A stretch of DNA of 64,000 nucleotides, from positions 2,214,001 to 2,278,000 of the forward strand of contig NZ_CP063231.1 in NCBI RefSeq assembly GCF_023612255.1. The letters run 5' to 3'. The notes beneath the pieces were generated by a model. The model was not told the origin of the DNA, did no database searches, and saw only the letters and a list, made by a program, of their open reading frames with translations. Source of the stretch: Luteibacter flocculans (lineage in GTDB: Bacteria > Pseudomonadota > Gammaproteobacteria > Xanthomonadales > Rhodanobacteraceae). A program made the position numbers and the translations under genes. Shown in pieces: positions 62,662 to 64,000 of the stretch (within the stretch, counting starts at the first letter, position 1; each line of letters begins with the position of its first letter).

Positions 62662-63395
62662 GGCTTGAGCACCAGTAGGCCATTGGCCGATCGGGACACC
62701 CAAGGGCGATCACTGCCCGTCGGCAGCGTGGCCGGATCGAGCTTTGCCGCCCAAGGCAACGACGCCTCGCGGCCGAGTTGCAGGCACAGTCGCACGGTCT
62801 TGACGTTCGTGCAGTGCTGCAACAACTCGCGCAGCACATCGGCGCGCAGGCTGTACGCGCTTTCAACGATTTCGCGGGCTTCCTGCAAGGGCTGGCGCAC
62901 CCCGACTTCGCTCAATAGCTCCAGCAAGGCGCGTTCCGGCGCCGACACCTGCGGCGCTCCGCTGCGCTTCTCGAATGGGCCGACATGCAGCAAGGCGGCC
63001 GGCTTCTCGTTGAACAGGCGCTTGCGGTGGTACTCGGCCGGGAAGCGTTCGGTGAACCACTCCGGCAGACGGGCCGCCGTCCAACCACACAAATGCAGCA
63101 CGGGCTGCTGCGACACGTATTGGCGCACCCCGTACCAGTCCAGTGCCGACTTGCCGCCGACGTGCAGCCCCTCGAACCGACGCTGCAACAGCAGCAAGCT
63201 GGGATGGAGCGCCAGCATGTCGTTCGGGCGGCCGTACACCCCGCGGGCCAGGCGCGTAAGCCAGCCTGCCCGGACGTAATGGACGGCCAGATCCGCTGAG
63301 ATGCCCATCGTCGCCAAGTCTTCCGAGGTCAGCGGCGTTCCCGGTGCCAGCCGGGTATAGAGAGCATTTAGTTTGCTTGGATTAGTCGTAGCCAT
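62658..63395 (-). CDS. abiEi: AbiEi-type antitoxin and transcriptional repressor
   Basis: 245 residues from ATG 63395 (MATTNPSKLNALYTRL). N-terminal winged helix (PLTSEDLATMGISADLAVHYVRAGWLTRLARGVYGRP) and the AbiEi_3-like C-terminal domain. Known AbiEi proteins bind inverted repeats upstream of their own gene and neutralise AbiEii without direct contact. Two such repeats are visible at 63385 and 63450. Confidence 0.9.
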   Translation of the reverse strand: MATTNPSKLNALYTRLAPGTPLTSEDLATMGISADLAVHYVRAGWLTRLARGVYGRPNDMLALHPSLLLLQRRFEGLHVGGKSALDWYGVRQYVSQQPVLHLCGWTAARLPEWFTERFPAEYHRKRLFNEKPAALLHVGPFEKRSGAPQVSAPERALLELLSEVGVRQPLQEAREIVESAYSLRADVLRELLQHCTNVKTVRLCLQLGREASLPWAAKLDPATLPTGSDRPWVSRSANGLLVLKP

Positions 63396-63403
63396 ACTAC
63401 GAC
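63385..63403. promoter_or_regulatory. AbiEi operator over the start codon
   Basis: GTCGTAG-CCATA-CTACGAC is an imperfect dyad whose centre contains the abiEi start codon (63393-63395). Its sequence is repeated at 63450-63468. Confidence 0.5.
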
Positions 63404-63449
63404 TTCTACAACTTTTCCAAGGGCGGGTCAATTTAACATGACGCCTTCA

Positions 63450-63468
63450 GTCGTAGTTTGAATACGAC
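63450..63468. promoter_or_regulatory. AbiEi operator, upstream copy
   Basis: GTCGTA-N7-TACGAC, centred 65 bases (about six helical turns) from the copy at 63385. Two inverted repeats on one DNA face fit cooperative autorepression described for AbiEi proteins. Confidence 0.55.
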
Positions 63469-63524
63469 AATGACAACATATCCAAACGATCGCCCCTAGG
63501 AACAGCCGCCCGAAGGACGTCAAT

Positions 63525-64000
63525 TCACTCCCATTCGATCGTCGCCGGCGGCTTCCCCGAAATATCATAAACCACACGAGAAATGCCGCGCAACTCATTG
63601 ATAATACGGGTCGAGCACTTGTCGAGGAAATCGTACGGGAGGTGCGCCCAATGCGCCGTCATGAAGTCGATGGTTTCCACGGCGCGTAGCGCGATGACCC
63701 ACTCGTAGGCACGACCGTCGCCGACGACGCCGACCGAGCGCACCGGCAGGAATACCGCGAACGCCTGGCTTACCCGGTCATACAGGCCGTGGTTACGCAG
63801 CTCTTCGATGAAGATGGCATCCGCGCGCTGTAGCAGATCGACGTATTCCGGCTTGACCTCGCCGAGCACGCGCACGCCGAGGCCCGGGCCCGGGAACGGA
63901 TGACGGTAGACCATGTCGCGCGGCAGGCCGAGTTCGACGCCGATGCGGCGCACCTCGTCCTTGAACAGCTCGCGCAGCGGCTCGACCAGCTTGAGCTTCA
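63525..64000 (-). CDS. guaA: GMP synthase (glutamine-hydrolysing), C-terminal part
   Basis: The last ~158 codons; the 5' part lies beyond the right edge. The C-terminal dimerisation domain of Gua[74 protein letters not shown] and stop. Converts XMP to GMP. The 3' end of guaA is a well-known integration site for genomic islands, and variable genes begin right after it here. Confidence 0.95.
   Translation of the reverse strand, partial: KLKLVEPLRELFKDEVRRIGVELGLPRDMVYRHPFPGPGLGVRVLGEVKPEYVDLLQRADAIFIEELRNHGLYDRVSQAFAVFLPVRSVGVVGDGRAYEWVIALRAVETIDFMTAHWAHLPYDFLDKCSTRIINELRGISRVVYDISGKPPATIEWE

Overview
The window is GC-rich, densely packed Gammaproteobacterial chromosome. Gene content suggests Xanthomonadales, most likely Rhodanobacteraceae (Luteibacter/Dyella-like): Rhs genes with NBR1-type Ig domains, LEPR-motif giant adhesin with DUF4347, a perfect CRP/Clp-type box, and many LysR/MarR regulators. 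This placement is inference; no rRNA, tRNA, IS or CRISPR was found.

Layout. 1-5.1 kb: the 3' part of one Rhs/YD gene, then a second Rhs gene whose swapped tip carries an HEIVH metallopeptidase-like domain, a probable lipoprotein immunity gene, and a scar of an older Rhs core. 5.1-16.8 kb: housekeeping genes: zwf (3' frameshift), an SDR, yjjX, pgm, an RcsB-like regulator divergent from an Hpt protein, a sirtuin, tadA, tag, an Old Yellow Enzyme, and a LysR/aldo-keto reductase divergent pair. 16.9-32.9 kb: one minus-strand cluster in which a 3246-residue surface protein precedes a TolC-like lipoprotein, a periplasmic adaptor, a GAF-like/HlyD inner-membrane adaptor and an M50 zinc peptidase fused to an HlyD adaptor. 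No ABC transporter is present. I consider this the best candidate for a little-described export and processing system. A perfect TGTGA-N6-TCACA site lies upstream of it. 33.2-37.5 kb: a hybrid sensor kinase with a Glu in place of the receiver Asp, plus a REC-AraC regulator.

37.7-51.3 kb: LysR, arsC-chrA, DUF72, an FAD monooxygenase with a hairpin-rich leader, a VOC protein, an SDR/AraC pair, and a MarR-isochorismatase-MFS operon with a palindromic operator, then a beta-hydroxyacid dehydrogenase, GNAT and DUF1330 genes. REP-like inverted repeats lie in two of the gaps.

51.3-63.5 kb: a variable region ending at guaA. It holds DUF2239, a ParD-like/Map pair, an SF1 helicase-nuclease fusion, a MarR-epimerase operon, three decayed genes (metallo-beta-lactamase, LysR, HAD), and an AbiEi-AbiEii toxin-antitoxin operon followed by a PIN-like protein. 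The window closes inside guaA. Starts were often moved inward from the longest open frame on the basis of family N-termini, Shine-Dalgarno sequences or stop/start overlaps, and each such choice is noted.
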